Notes under the pieces: model-generated
What the model was told of the DNA's origin: nothing
Seen by the model: the letters and a program-made list of their open reading frames with translations, nothing else
The model's database searches: none
Made by a program: the position numbers and the translations under genes
DNA from: Verrucomicrobiales bacterium
GTDB lineage: Bacteria; Verrucomicrobiota; Verrucomicrobiia; Limisphaerales; F1-80-MAGS106
NCBI GenBank assembly: GCA_947487925.1
Contig: CANLCA010000025.1
Coordinates: 1 to 12,382 of the forward strand
Reading direction: 5' to 3'
Length of the DNA: 12,382 bases
Shown: in pieces, positions 1-7,900 of the stretch
Numbering within the stretch: the stretch's first letter is position 1
Layout of the letters: every line of letters begins with the position of its first letter

Positions 1-2191
1 GGCGCTACCCGACACGCTGGAAGAGTCAAAGGCGCTTTGGACGGCGGAGTTCCCCGGGCAATCTACAGCGGTCGTCGCCGGAGGGAGAGTCTACATCATG
101 GGTTATCGGGGTGACGACGCCGACCTTCAGGAGGCTCTGGCCTGTTTTGATGCCGAGAGCGGGAGGGAGATTTGGACGAAGCCCTACAACGATTTCCTGA
201 GCGACACGATTTATCTGCGGTATTCGACCTCAAGTGCGGCTGTGGATGGGGAGACGGGGAACGTTTACATGCAGGGGACACAAGGCATTTTGGGGGCGTT
301 CACGGCGGATGGCACCGAGGTCTGGAATCACTCTTTGATGGAGCGGTGGGGTCGTTTGACATTTCCGAACAGCCGCACAGCTTCACCGGCTGTGGATGGC
401 GATTTGGTGATTACCAGAGGGATTACATCGAATTGGGGCGCGCAAGGTTCTCCTGGAGACCGTTTCTACGCTTTTGACAAACGCACGGGGGAGCTGGTTT
501 GGGCTTCGAGCACCGGAGCGAGGCCGACGGACAATTCATTTTCACACCCCTATTTTGCGACCCACAAAGGGAAGCGAGTTTTTTATGCCGCGACAGGGGA
601 TGGAGCGGTGATTTGCGTGAACGCCCGGACGGGCGAACCCATCTGGCGCGTGCCCATTTTCAAAGCGGGCATCAACGCGACGGTGCTGGTGCACAATGAC
701 GACAAGATTATCAGCATCTTTGGCACGCCCTACGAGGGCGGCCAATTGGTTGCTTTTAAAATCCCAGACGTGGCCCCGACCAACGTTCTTTCAGCTCCAG
801 TGCAGGTCGATTTGTCGACGGTGCAACTTTGGGCTAACCCTGAAGTATCCACCTCGACGAGTTCTCCCATCTTGGTAGGGGACAAGGTTTATGTGGTGCG
901 AGAGAAGGGGGATCTTTGCTCGATCGATGTGCACACGGGTAAGGTGCTCTGGAAACTCTCTTTGGGGATTGAGCAACGGAATGCGTCTCCACTTTTCGCG
1001 GATGGAAAACTTTACGCACCCATCCTCGAGGATCCGAAAGCGAAAGCCGAAGGGACGGGCGATGCGGGGGCTAAGGGAGGTTTTTATGTTGTGAAACCTG
1101 GGGAGGATCAAGGAACAGTGCTGAGCCATATTTCGTTGGAAGGACGGTGTTTTGGATCGCCTACGGCCTACAATGGGAAGGTCTACATTCAGACGACCAA
1201 GAAGCTTTATTGTTTCGGCCGAAAGGGCAACAACCCGGGATTGCCGGCTGCAGCAGCGGAGAAGGCGTGGCCCGCTCCGGGACCGGGAAAAACGCTCCAG
1301 ATTATTCCATCGGAGGTCGCGCTTGGACCAGGTCAAACGGCTTCATTTCGGGCGCGGGTTCTTGACGCCAACGGGTTTGTGGTGGAGGAGGTTTCGGACA
1401 TGAAGTCGCTCAAGTGGGCCTCGTATGTGCCCCCCACGGCGCTTGTTAAAGCGACGATGAAAGGCGGGTTCAACGCCGCGGGAAAGTTGGTAGCGGATCC
1501 GGATCCTACTCCATCGGCGGGCGCTTTTCAAGCGAGCCTTGGCGACTTAAAGGGCATCATTCGGGGTCGAGTTTTGCCGAACCTCCCAATCCGACAAGAT
1601 TTCGAAGCATTCAAGCTGTTGGAAACCACCACAAATACAGTGGAGCAACCGACACCTTTTGCGTATCCTCCGTTGCCGTGGATAGGCGCTCGTTTTCGGT
1701 TTGAGGTTCGCGATCGGGAAGGAAATAAAGCACTGACTAAAACCATCGACAACAAATTGCTCCAACGGGGCACGGTGTATCTGGGCACGCCAGAAATGCA
1801 CGGCTACACGGTGCAGGCGGATGTGTTGAGTGATGGCACGCGGCGGAAGATGTCTGAAGTCGGCGTGGTGAACCAGAGATACATTATTGTTCTCAAGGGC
1901 AACTCGCAGGAGATTGAAGTAAACTCGAATCAAGAGCGTCTCAAAGTGAGCAAACCGTTCAAGTGGGTTCCGAGCGTTTGGTACAGACTGAAGGCCCGCG
2001 TGGACGTGGGCGCCGATGGCAAGGGTGTGGTTCGAGGGAAGGCTTGGAAGAGGGACGAACCAGAACCCGGAGAGTGGACCATCGAGGTTCCACACAACAC
2101 AGCGCACAAACAGGGGGCGCCGGGTTTGTTTGGGTTCGCTCCTAACGAACAAAGAATTTATCTCGACAACATTTCTGTGACCGCGAACTAA
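1..2191 (+). CDS. PQQ-like beta-propeller protein with C-terminal Ig-like and LamG/concanavalin-like domains (5' partial)
   Basis: The reading frame is already open at base 2 and codes in propeller style before the first ATG (base 98), so the true start lies left of the window; 729 residues are visible. Counting from the ATG at 98, residues 1-375 carry repeated blades of the form 'Asp/Asn-x-x-Thr-Gly-x-x-x-Trp' (for example ACFDAESGREIW, AFDKRTGELVW, SIDVHTGKVLW), typical of PQQ-like/BamB-type propellers. Residues about 400-485 look like an Ig-like beta domain after an Ala/Pro-rich linker (380-397). Residues about 525-697 resemble a LamG/concanavalin A-like or DUF1080-type sandwich: 'WYRLKARVDV', 'KAWKRDEPEPGEWTIEV' and the ending 'IYLDNISV'. 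I see no quinoprotein dehydrogenase hallmark, so a structural, binding or assembly role fits better than catalysis, but the substrate is unknown. Export is expected, although the signal peptide is not in view. It lies 38 bases ahead of a second propeller gene, probably in one operon. Confidence 0.85.
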   Translation, partial: ALPDTLEESKALWTAEFPGQSTAVVAGGRVYIMGYRGDDADLQEALACFDAESGREIWTKPYNDFLSDTIYLRYSTSSAAVDGETGNVYMQGTQGILGAFTADGTEVWNHSLMERWGRLTFPNSRTASPAVDGDLVITRGITSNWGAQGSPGDRFYAFDKRTGELVWASSTGARPTDNSFSHPYFATHKGKRVFYAATGDGAVICVNARTGEPIWRVPIFKAGINATVLVHNDDKIISIFGTPYEGGQLVAFKIPDVAPTNVLSAPVQVDLSTVQLWANPEVSTSTSSPILVGDKVYVVREKGDLCSIDVHTGKVLWKLSLGIEQRNASPLFADGKLYAPILEDPKAKAEGTGDAGAKGGFYVVKPGEDQGTVLSHISLEGRCFGSPTAYNGKVYIQTTKKLYCFGRKGNNPGLPAAAAEKAWPAPGPGKTLQIIPSEVALGPGQTASFRARVLDANGFVVEEVSDMKSLKWASYVPPTALVKATMKGGFNAAGKLVADPDPTPSAGAFQASLGDLKGIIRGRVLPNLPIRQDFEAFKLLETTTNTVEQPTPFAYPPLPWIGARFRFEVRDREGNKALTKTIDNKLLQRGTVYLGTPEMHGYTVQADVLSDGTRRKMSEVGVVNQRYIIVLKGNSQEIEVNSNQERLKVSKPFKWVPSVWYRLKARVDVGADGKGVVRGKAWKRDEPEPGEWTIEVPHNTAHKQGAPGLFGFAPNEQRIYLDNISVTAN

Positions 2192-2229
2192 GGCACTTTT
2201 TGCACCAGGTTTTTCCCGAGAATCCGTTT

Positions 2230-3822
2230 ATGAAACCATTTTCCACACTTGCCGCGTCGGTCGCATTGGCGGTTTCCCCGGTCCAGGCATTGGACTGGCC
2301 TCAATGGGGCGGCAACGACCCCGGTCGCAACATGTATTCGCCCGCGAAGGGTCTGCCTGAAATGTTTGACCCGGGAAAGTTTAAAAAGGGGACACAGGAA
2401 ATCGACATGGCGACCACGAAAAACGTACGTTTTGTGGTCAAGCTGGGCTCTCAGAGTTACGGCAACGCGACGGTCTCCCAAGGGAAGGTGTTCGTCGGCA
2501 CGAACAACGATTCACCTCGTGATCCCCAGCATCAAGGGGACCGTGGCATCCTTCAATGTTTTGACGAGAAGACCGGTGCTTTTTTGTGGCAGTTGGTGGT
2601 GCCCAAGCTCAAGTCTGGCAAGGTTAACGATTGGGAAGGGCTGGGTATATTGTCTTCACCTACGGTTGAAGCGAACCGTGTTTATCTGGTGACCAGCCGG
2701 TGTGAAGTCATTTGTCTCGACATCAACGGGATGGCAGACGGCAACGACGGAGCGTTCAAGGAAGAGGGGTCTTATTTCACGAAAGACACAGGAAAAACTT
2801 CGGCAACCGTCGGGCCAAAAGACGCGGATATCATCTGGGTTTACGATCTGATGGAAGAGCTTGGTGTGTTCCCCCACAACGCTTCAAACAGCTCGCCTTT
2901 GATTGTGGGGGATAAGGTGTATGTGTGCACCTCAAATGGGCAGGATTGGACCCATGTGAATGTTCCAGCGCCGATGGCCCCGAGTTTCGTCGCTTTGAAC
3001 AAAAAATCGGGTGAACTGATGGGAGAGGACAACGCGGGCATCGGTCCTAGAATCTTTCACGGGCAATGGACTTCTCCCTCGACAGGCATGGTTGACGGGC
3101 AATCTCAGATTTATTTCGGAGGTGGAGATGGGGTCTTGTATGCGTTCGATTCCAAGCCAGTGAAAGAAGACGACACGGATCTTTTGAAGAAAGTTTGGTG
3201 GTTCGATTGTGTTCCACCGGAGTATAAGGCTAAGGATGGGAAGCCGATCAAGTACCCGGCTGCGGATGGCCCTAGTGAAGTGAACTCGACCCCGGTGTTC
3301 TACAAGAACCGTGTTTATGTTGCCATAGGGCAAGACCCAGAGCATGGGGAGGGTGTTGGACGTTTGGTCTGTGTGGATGCCACGAAGAAGGGTGATGTGA
3401 CTGGGACGGGGTTGATTTGGGATTACAAAGGGATTCATCGCAGCATTTCCACGGTTTCTATCGATCCGGAGACGGGTTTATTATTTGTGGCAGATTTTTC
3501 GGGCTACGTGCACTGCCTCGACGCTGAAACAGGCAAGGTCTATTGGAAGCACGACATGAAAGCGCACATGTGGGGGTCGACGATGGTCGCTGACGGCAAA
3601 GTTTACGTGGGAGATGAGGACGGTGATTTCGTTGTTTTGAAAGCGGGGAAGGTCAAGGAAGTTCTGAGCGAGACCAATCTTGGGCAGCCTGTGTATTCCA
3701 CGCCCATCGTGGCAAACGGAACGATCTATGTGGGCTCAAACTCGCATCTTTTCGGTCTTTGGGATTCGGCGAGGAACGCGGCGGCGAAGGATCAACCCGG
3801 GATTGTGGATCTTAAGAAGTAG
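2230..3822 (+). CDS. Secreted PQQ-like (BamB-type) beta-propeller protein
   Basis: This 530-residue protein is chosen to start at ATG 2230, because that places a clear signal peptide (MKPFSTLAASVALAVSPVQA, cleavage after Ala20) at the N terminus and a weak GAG ribosome site (2218-2220) just upstream. A TTG at 2200 in the same frame would add ten residues before the signal peptide and is less likely. The mature protein begins LDWPQWGG, the usual opening of exported propellers in planctomycetes and verrucomicrobia. Blade motifs include 'LQCFDEKTGAFLW' (108-120), 'VICLDIN' (160-166), 'FVALNKKSGEL' (253-263), 'LYAFDSK' (303-309) and 'VHCLDAETGKVYW' (427-439). An Asp/Gly/Asn-rich loop at 165-174 (DINGMADGND) could bind a metal. 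It is expected to act in the periplasm or on the surface, with ligand unknown. It shares the propeller fold with the preceding gene but lacks that gene's C-terminal domains. The ligase-like gene follows after 24 bases. Confidence 0.87.
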   Translation: MKPFSTLAASVALAVSPVQALDWPQWGGNDPGRNMYSPAKGLPEMFDPGKFKKGTQEIDMATTKNVRFVVKLGSQSYGNATVSQGKVFVGTNNDSPRDPQHQGDRGILQCFDEKTGAFLWQLVVPKLKSGKVNDWEGLGILSSPTVEANRVYLVTSRCEVICLDINGMADGNDGAFKEEGSYFTKDTGKTSATVGPKDADIIWVYDLMEELGVFPHNASNSSPLIVGDKVYVCTSNGQDWTHVNVPAPMAPSFVALNKKSGELMGEDNAGIGPRIFHGQWTSPSTGMVDGQSQIYFGGGDGVLYAFDSKPVKEDDTDLLKKVWWFDCVPPEYKAKDGKPIKYPAADGPSEVNSTPVFYKNRVYVAIGQDPEHGEGVGRLVCVDATKKGDVTGTGLIWDYKGIHRSISTVSIDPETGLLFVADFSGYVHCLDAETGKVYWKHDMKAHMWGSTMVADGKVYVGDEDGDFVVLKAGKVKEVLSETNLGQPVYSTPIVANGTIYVGSNSHLFGLWDSARNAAAKDQPGIVDLKK

Positions 3823-3846
3823 TGGATCAAAAAACAGTTGAATTAC

Positions 3847-4932
3847 ATGAGCAAGAGCACTGTGAACCCTGAAGACATCAAGAAGAGCCAGGAACAATTG
3901 GATTCTCACGTTCGCGATATTGTTCGGTGGCATTTCTCACCGGAAACCGGTTGTTCATTCTGGCTGGATTGGGCGCGAAAAGCGGGCTGGAATCCTGGCG
4001 AAGAGGTAAAGAGTTTAGCCGATTTGCAGCGGTTTCCTCATTTTGAGGATGAGTGGTTGCGGGATCTCCAACCTGAGGTTTGGGTTCCGAAGGCGTTCAA
4101 GGGGCGGCCGTTCAACATTTTTGAAACGGGCGGCACGACCGGAATGCCGAAGCAAAGGATCGGCTGGGACGATTACAAGGTCGATTACAGCGAATTTTCG
4201 GAGAAGGTCTCGGATGTTCATTTTCCGAGGAATCATTATTGGCTGATGATGGGGCCGACGGGGCCACGGAGGCTGCGATTGTCGATCGAGCACCTCGCGA
4301 ATGTGCGAGGCAGCTCCTGCTACTTCATCGATTTAGACCCCCGATGGGTCAAGAAGCTGATCTCTGGCAAGAAGGGGGATCAGGCCCATGCTTACATGGA
4401 CCACGTGGTGGATCAATCAGTCACGATTCTGAAGAACCGTCGGGTGAGTGGCCTTTTCACGACCCCGAAACTGCTTGAGGCACTCGCAGAGAAGATCGAT
4501 CTTTGGGACGCGGGCATCCGGGGTGTTTTTTGCGGTGGCACAACGATGGCACCGCAGTATGTCAGGTTCATTGTGGAGGAGGTTCTTGGAGGCCGGATTG
4601 GATTTTATCCGACCTATGGAAACACGTTGATGGGACTTGCAGCGAGTGTGCCTCTCCTTCCCGAAGATAATTATTCGATCACGTATTACGCACCGCAACC
4701 ACGGGCGGTGCTCCGAATTGTGGACCCCAACAAGACGAGCGAGGTGAAGGGATACGGAGAGTGGGGCAGGGTTGAGTTGACAACCTTGACGAGGGAATTC
4801 TTCATGCCGCGATTTTTGGAGCGGGACGAGGCTATCCGTCGGGAACCGCGAGCCCCTTACGCTTGGGATGGAGTGGCGGAGGTGCGTCCGTTTGGCGCGA
4901 TGGAGAAGAACATTGTCGAGGGGGTCTATTGA
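3847..4932 (+). CDS. Short adenylate-forming (ANL superfamily, PaaK/CapK-like) enzyme lacking the C-terminal domain
   Basis: The 361-residue product has the ANL phosphate-binding motif A3, TGGTTGMPK, at residues 94-102. Its N-terminal region (22-72) resembles phenylacetate-CoA ligases. The region around 226-262 ('GVFCGGTTMAP' to 'YPTYGNTLMG') corresponds to motifs A4-A5, and 'GEWGRVELTTLTREFFMPRFLERD' (split at 304-327) corresponds to A6-A7 with Asp327 as the probable ribose-binding aspartate. Two things are odd. The usual glutamate after 'YG-x-T' in A5 is a leucine here, and the chain ends at GAMEKNIVEGVY, about the A8 hinge, so the small C-terminal domain with the catalytic lysine is absent. 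PaaK proteins are normally about 430 residues. From memory, a comparably short member is the phenazine-pathway protein EhpF. The likely activity is carboxylate adenylation or binding, in the cytoplasm, with substrate unknown. ATG 3847 is preferred; an in-frame TTG at 3838 has a slightly better-placed GGA (3824-3826) and would add three residues. Confidence 0.8.
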   Translation: MSKSTVNPEDIKKSQEQLDSHVRDIVRWHFSPETGCSFWLDWARKAGWNPGEEVKSLADLQRFPHFEDEWLRDLQPEVWVPKAFKGRPFNIFETGGTTGMPKQRIGWDDYKVDYSEFSEKVSDVHFPRNHYWLMMGPTGPRRLRLSIEHLANVRGSSCYFIDLDPRWVKKLISGKKGDQAHAYMDHVVDQSVTILKNRRVSGLFTTPKLLEALAEKIDLWDAGIRGVFCGGTTMAPQYVRFIVEEVLGGRIGFYPTYGNTLMGLAASVPLLPEDNYSITYYAPQPRAVLRIVDPNKTSEVKGYGEWGRVELTTLTREFFMPRFLERDEAIRREPRAPYAWDGVAEVRPFGAMEKNIVEGVY

Positions 4933-4936
4933 TTTG

Positions 4937-4948
4937 TGAGCCGGCTCA
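4937..4948. terminator. Palindrome between convergent genes, possible weak bidirectional terminator
   Basis: TGAGCCGGCTCA is a perfect 12-base palindrome in the 13-base gap between the ligase-like gene and hrpA, and its last three bases are the hrpA stop codon. An alternative pairing is TATTGA (4927-4932) with TCAATA (4946-4951). There is no T-run on either side, so intrinsic termination is only a suggestion. Confidence 0.25.
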
Positions 4949-7900
4949 ATAGGAGTCGCGAACCTTTTCCCATTGTTGATCGAGTCGTTTGGTGGAGACG
5001 GGGCAGGCTGTGCCGAGTTCTTGAGCGAAGAGCGAGACTTTAAATTCTTCAATCATCCAGCGGAATTCCTCGATTCGTTTTGCGCGTTCACACGAAGGCT
5101 GGCTTGAGGCAGGGAGTTTTTTGAGAGCCTCCACGTAGGGGCTTAATATGCGAGTGCGCTCCTGGTCCTTGGCGGGGTTGAGCGCGGCCCTTTCAGCGCG
5201 GATGAGAATTGCCTTGAGATAGCGCGGCACCTGTTGGAGTTGCTCTAACGGGATGACCTTGAGAAAGTTTTTTGGAAGGAGCGTTTCCAGGTCTGAGGCC
5301 AGAGTTTGAACGGCGGCTTTGGGAGCGGGTTGAACGAGTCGGCTGAGGTCACTGAGCATGGTGTGTTTTGCAGGGCTCAGAGGGCGGGGCGCCGGGAATC
5401 GGAGCAGGATGGTTTGCCGTAGCTGGAGGATTTCTCCGATTCGATTGACAAGGGGAGGAACGATGCCTTTCAGCCGGTTGCGGGTGTTTACCACGGCGGT
5501 GGCGAAGAGCGATTCCTTCAGAGCCGCCAGCGGTTCTTGAGGGAAGAGGTGCGTTTTCAAATGCTCCAGTGCGTCCACCTGCAATTCTTCTGGGGAGCAG
5601 AGAGTGACGGTGAGCGTGTCGTATCGGGCCAGGCCACGTAGATCCTTTGCAGCCCAGGCGAGATCCTTTTCAAGCCCCAGCTCAACCAGTCGCCTGACTC
5701 CCTGGAGACTCCCGGTTTTGGATGCCTCTGAGCTCTTGAGCAACCGAAGGTTCACGGTCCCATCCTCTACTAGGAGCGCGGGCCATGCGTAAACGGGTAG
5801 CCCTCCTGTTTCATGGATGAGGATGCTTTCAGGAAGATCGCCGACACACCATTCGCGCAGATCGAACCGTTCCCAACGCTGTCTGGCCTTGCTCCATCCA
5901 GGGTGTTCTTCCTGTGGCTTTACAGGGGGCAGAGTGATGGATTCCAGTTTTTTCCGAAGCTGCAGCAGATCCCGGCCGACCGCGACTGTTTTGAGGTCGT
6001 TGCCGAGGATCTCGAGTCTGGGCATCAAATGAGGTGGAACGGCGTTGGAAGGCCAGGAGGAGGCTGAAACCTCGATGTGATAGCGTTGTCTGATGAAGGC
6101 CGCGAGATCATGGAGGAGGGAATGTCCGGCAGGGCGGAGGTCACGGGTGATTTCGAGAATTTTTGGAGGAAAGGGCATGAGCTCCCGTCGAATTGACTTG
6201 GGAAGGGCGCGGAGCAACTCGGCGATTTGCTCGCACCGCAATCCTGGCACTGCCCATTCCACACTCGCAGGGGAGAGGGATTGCGCCAAGTCAAACGCTA
6301 ACTTGATGGTCACGCCGTCCGTTTCCTCCCCGGGCGCGTAGGCATAGGAGAGGGGTACAGGTTGCCCGTCTAGGGATAGTGCATCAGGAAAATCGTCGGC
6401 ATTGAAGGTCAGTTCCAAACCCCCTGTGAGGTCGGCTTCGGTGAGCCGCAGGAAGGAGGGATCTGGGTGTTCTCCAAGAACCCTGTTGAGTTTGTGAATC
6501 GAGGCAACGTTTCCGAGGCGTTTGGAGTAAAACAAAAAGAGTGCTTGATCGATGCTGGGCAGGTCATTGCGGCGGACCCTAGTCTGCCAAGTTTCGACTT
6601 TCTGACGGATCCTCCGGTTGTGTTCCAGGAAGGCAAATCGGGGTGGCAACGAGGTGTTTTCCGGAGAGGATGCCTGCGCTTCTGTGAGAGAAAAATTGGG
6701 GTTTTCGGAAGGGGTTTTGTGATCGTCACGCTGGGGCGCGTGGCCGATTCCCAAGAAGGATGCGGCCCGGCCTTGAGGGGCGCCGGGCTCGGGGAAAAGC
6801 CCTTCCTCAATGAGCGCGGACTGGATGAAAATCCGTGCTGCTTCAGGAGTATCGATATTTTCGTAATCGACTTTTCGGTTATGGATCTCAAGGCCGTGGA
6901 GGGTTGCCTTTTCCGTGACAAGAACTCTTCCGGATTGAGGGCTCCAATGGGGGTTTTGATGTGTGAACTTGCAAAGGTGTGGAGCCAGCTGAAGGATCCA
7001 CAAAGGGTCGATGCCTGCGGTGGTTCGCGCGAAGAGTTGAGAGGTTTCGAGGACCTCTCCCGCCATGATCCAAAGCGGTTGGTGGGAGGTCTGGGGTTTG
7101 CCTTTGCTGGCTGGCTGCTGGTTCGTGGGCCGCCTCTTTTGAGGTTCTGAACGGTCATAGAGTACGGACCCCGGGAACAAAGTGACTTGCCTGTTCCCGG
7201 CTGCTTTGTAGACGTTCCGGTCCGTCCGAGTGGCGATTTGGCCGAGCAACCCTGGCAGGATGGAACGGTGGACGGCGTTGTCAGTGGCGTTGCTTTCGTT
7301 CAATTTGAGCGTGCCCATGCCGTCGAGAACATCCTGGAGCATTGCGTGGAGCTCCTGCCATTCGCGCATCCTAACATAGGACAGAAACTGGGTTTTGCAG
7401 AACTTGCGTCGCTGTCCTTGAGATCGAAGGTTCTCCCACTTGTCATGGACAGCGTTCCATATGTTTAGAAGGGTTAAAAAATCAGATCTGGGATCCAGAA
7501 ATCTTTTATGAGCGGCGGCGGCGGCCTCTTTTTGGTCAAGGGGGCGCTCGCGAGGGTCCTGAATGCTTAAACCGGACGCGATGATGAGGAGTTCCCTGGT
7601 CGCATGCTCCGACTGGGACTGGATGAGCATGCGCCCGAGGGTGGGGTCGATGGGCAGCCGGGCGATGTCGCGCCCGAGCGGCGTGAGGGTGCGCGTGTCA
7701 TCCAAAGCGCCCAACTCCTGGAGGAGCGCATACCCGTTCTGGATAGCAGCCTGGGTGGGAGGGTTGACGAAGGCAAAGGTCTCAATCTCGCCGAGCGAAA
7801 ACGCTTTCATTCTGAGAATGACTTCCGCGAGGTTGGCCCGTTGGATTTCAGGCTGGGTAAACTCTGGGCGGGCTGCGAAGTCTTCGGCGGAGTAGAGCCG

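Noticed and set aside
791..1336. Antisense frames opposite the propeller genes and the ligase-like gene (also 1547-2152, 2932-3438, 4417-5052)
   Set aside because: They show the same mirror-register effect as in hrpA, and the + strand frames have clear domain content.
1497..1508. GGATCCGGATCC palindrome inside the first propeller gene
   Set aside because: It encodes an Asp-Pro repeat in a linker of the protein and has no spacer or context suggesting a regulatory site.
1..3822. Calling the two propeller proteins PQQ-dependent alcohol dehydrogenases
   Set aside because: Only generic blade motifs are visible. I see no adjacent-cysteine pair and no cytochrome c CxxCH motif typical of such enzymes, and the C-terminal domains of the first protein do not fit.
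6467..7150. A 227-codon open frame on the + strand inside hrpA, with others at 7604-8032, 8129-8461 and 8534-9052
   Set aside because: All are in exact antisense register with hrpA, where stops appear only opposite TTA, CTA and TCA codons. Those are rare in this gene, so long mirror frames are expected. None shows a recognisable domain.
6409..7158. A 249-codon frame on the - strand overlapping hrpA in another frame
   Set aside because: It lies wholly within the hrpA middle region, is rich in Ser/Pro/Arg as expected of an off-frame reading, and matches no family I recognise. The hrpA frame is continuous through it.
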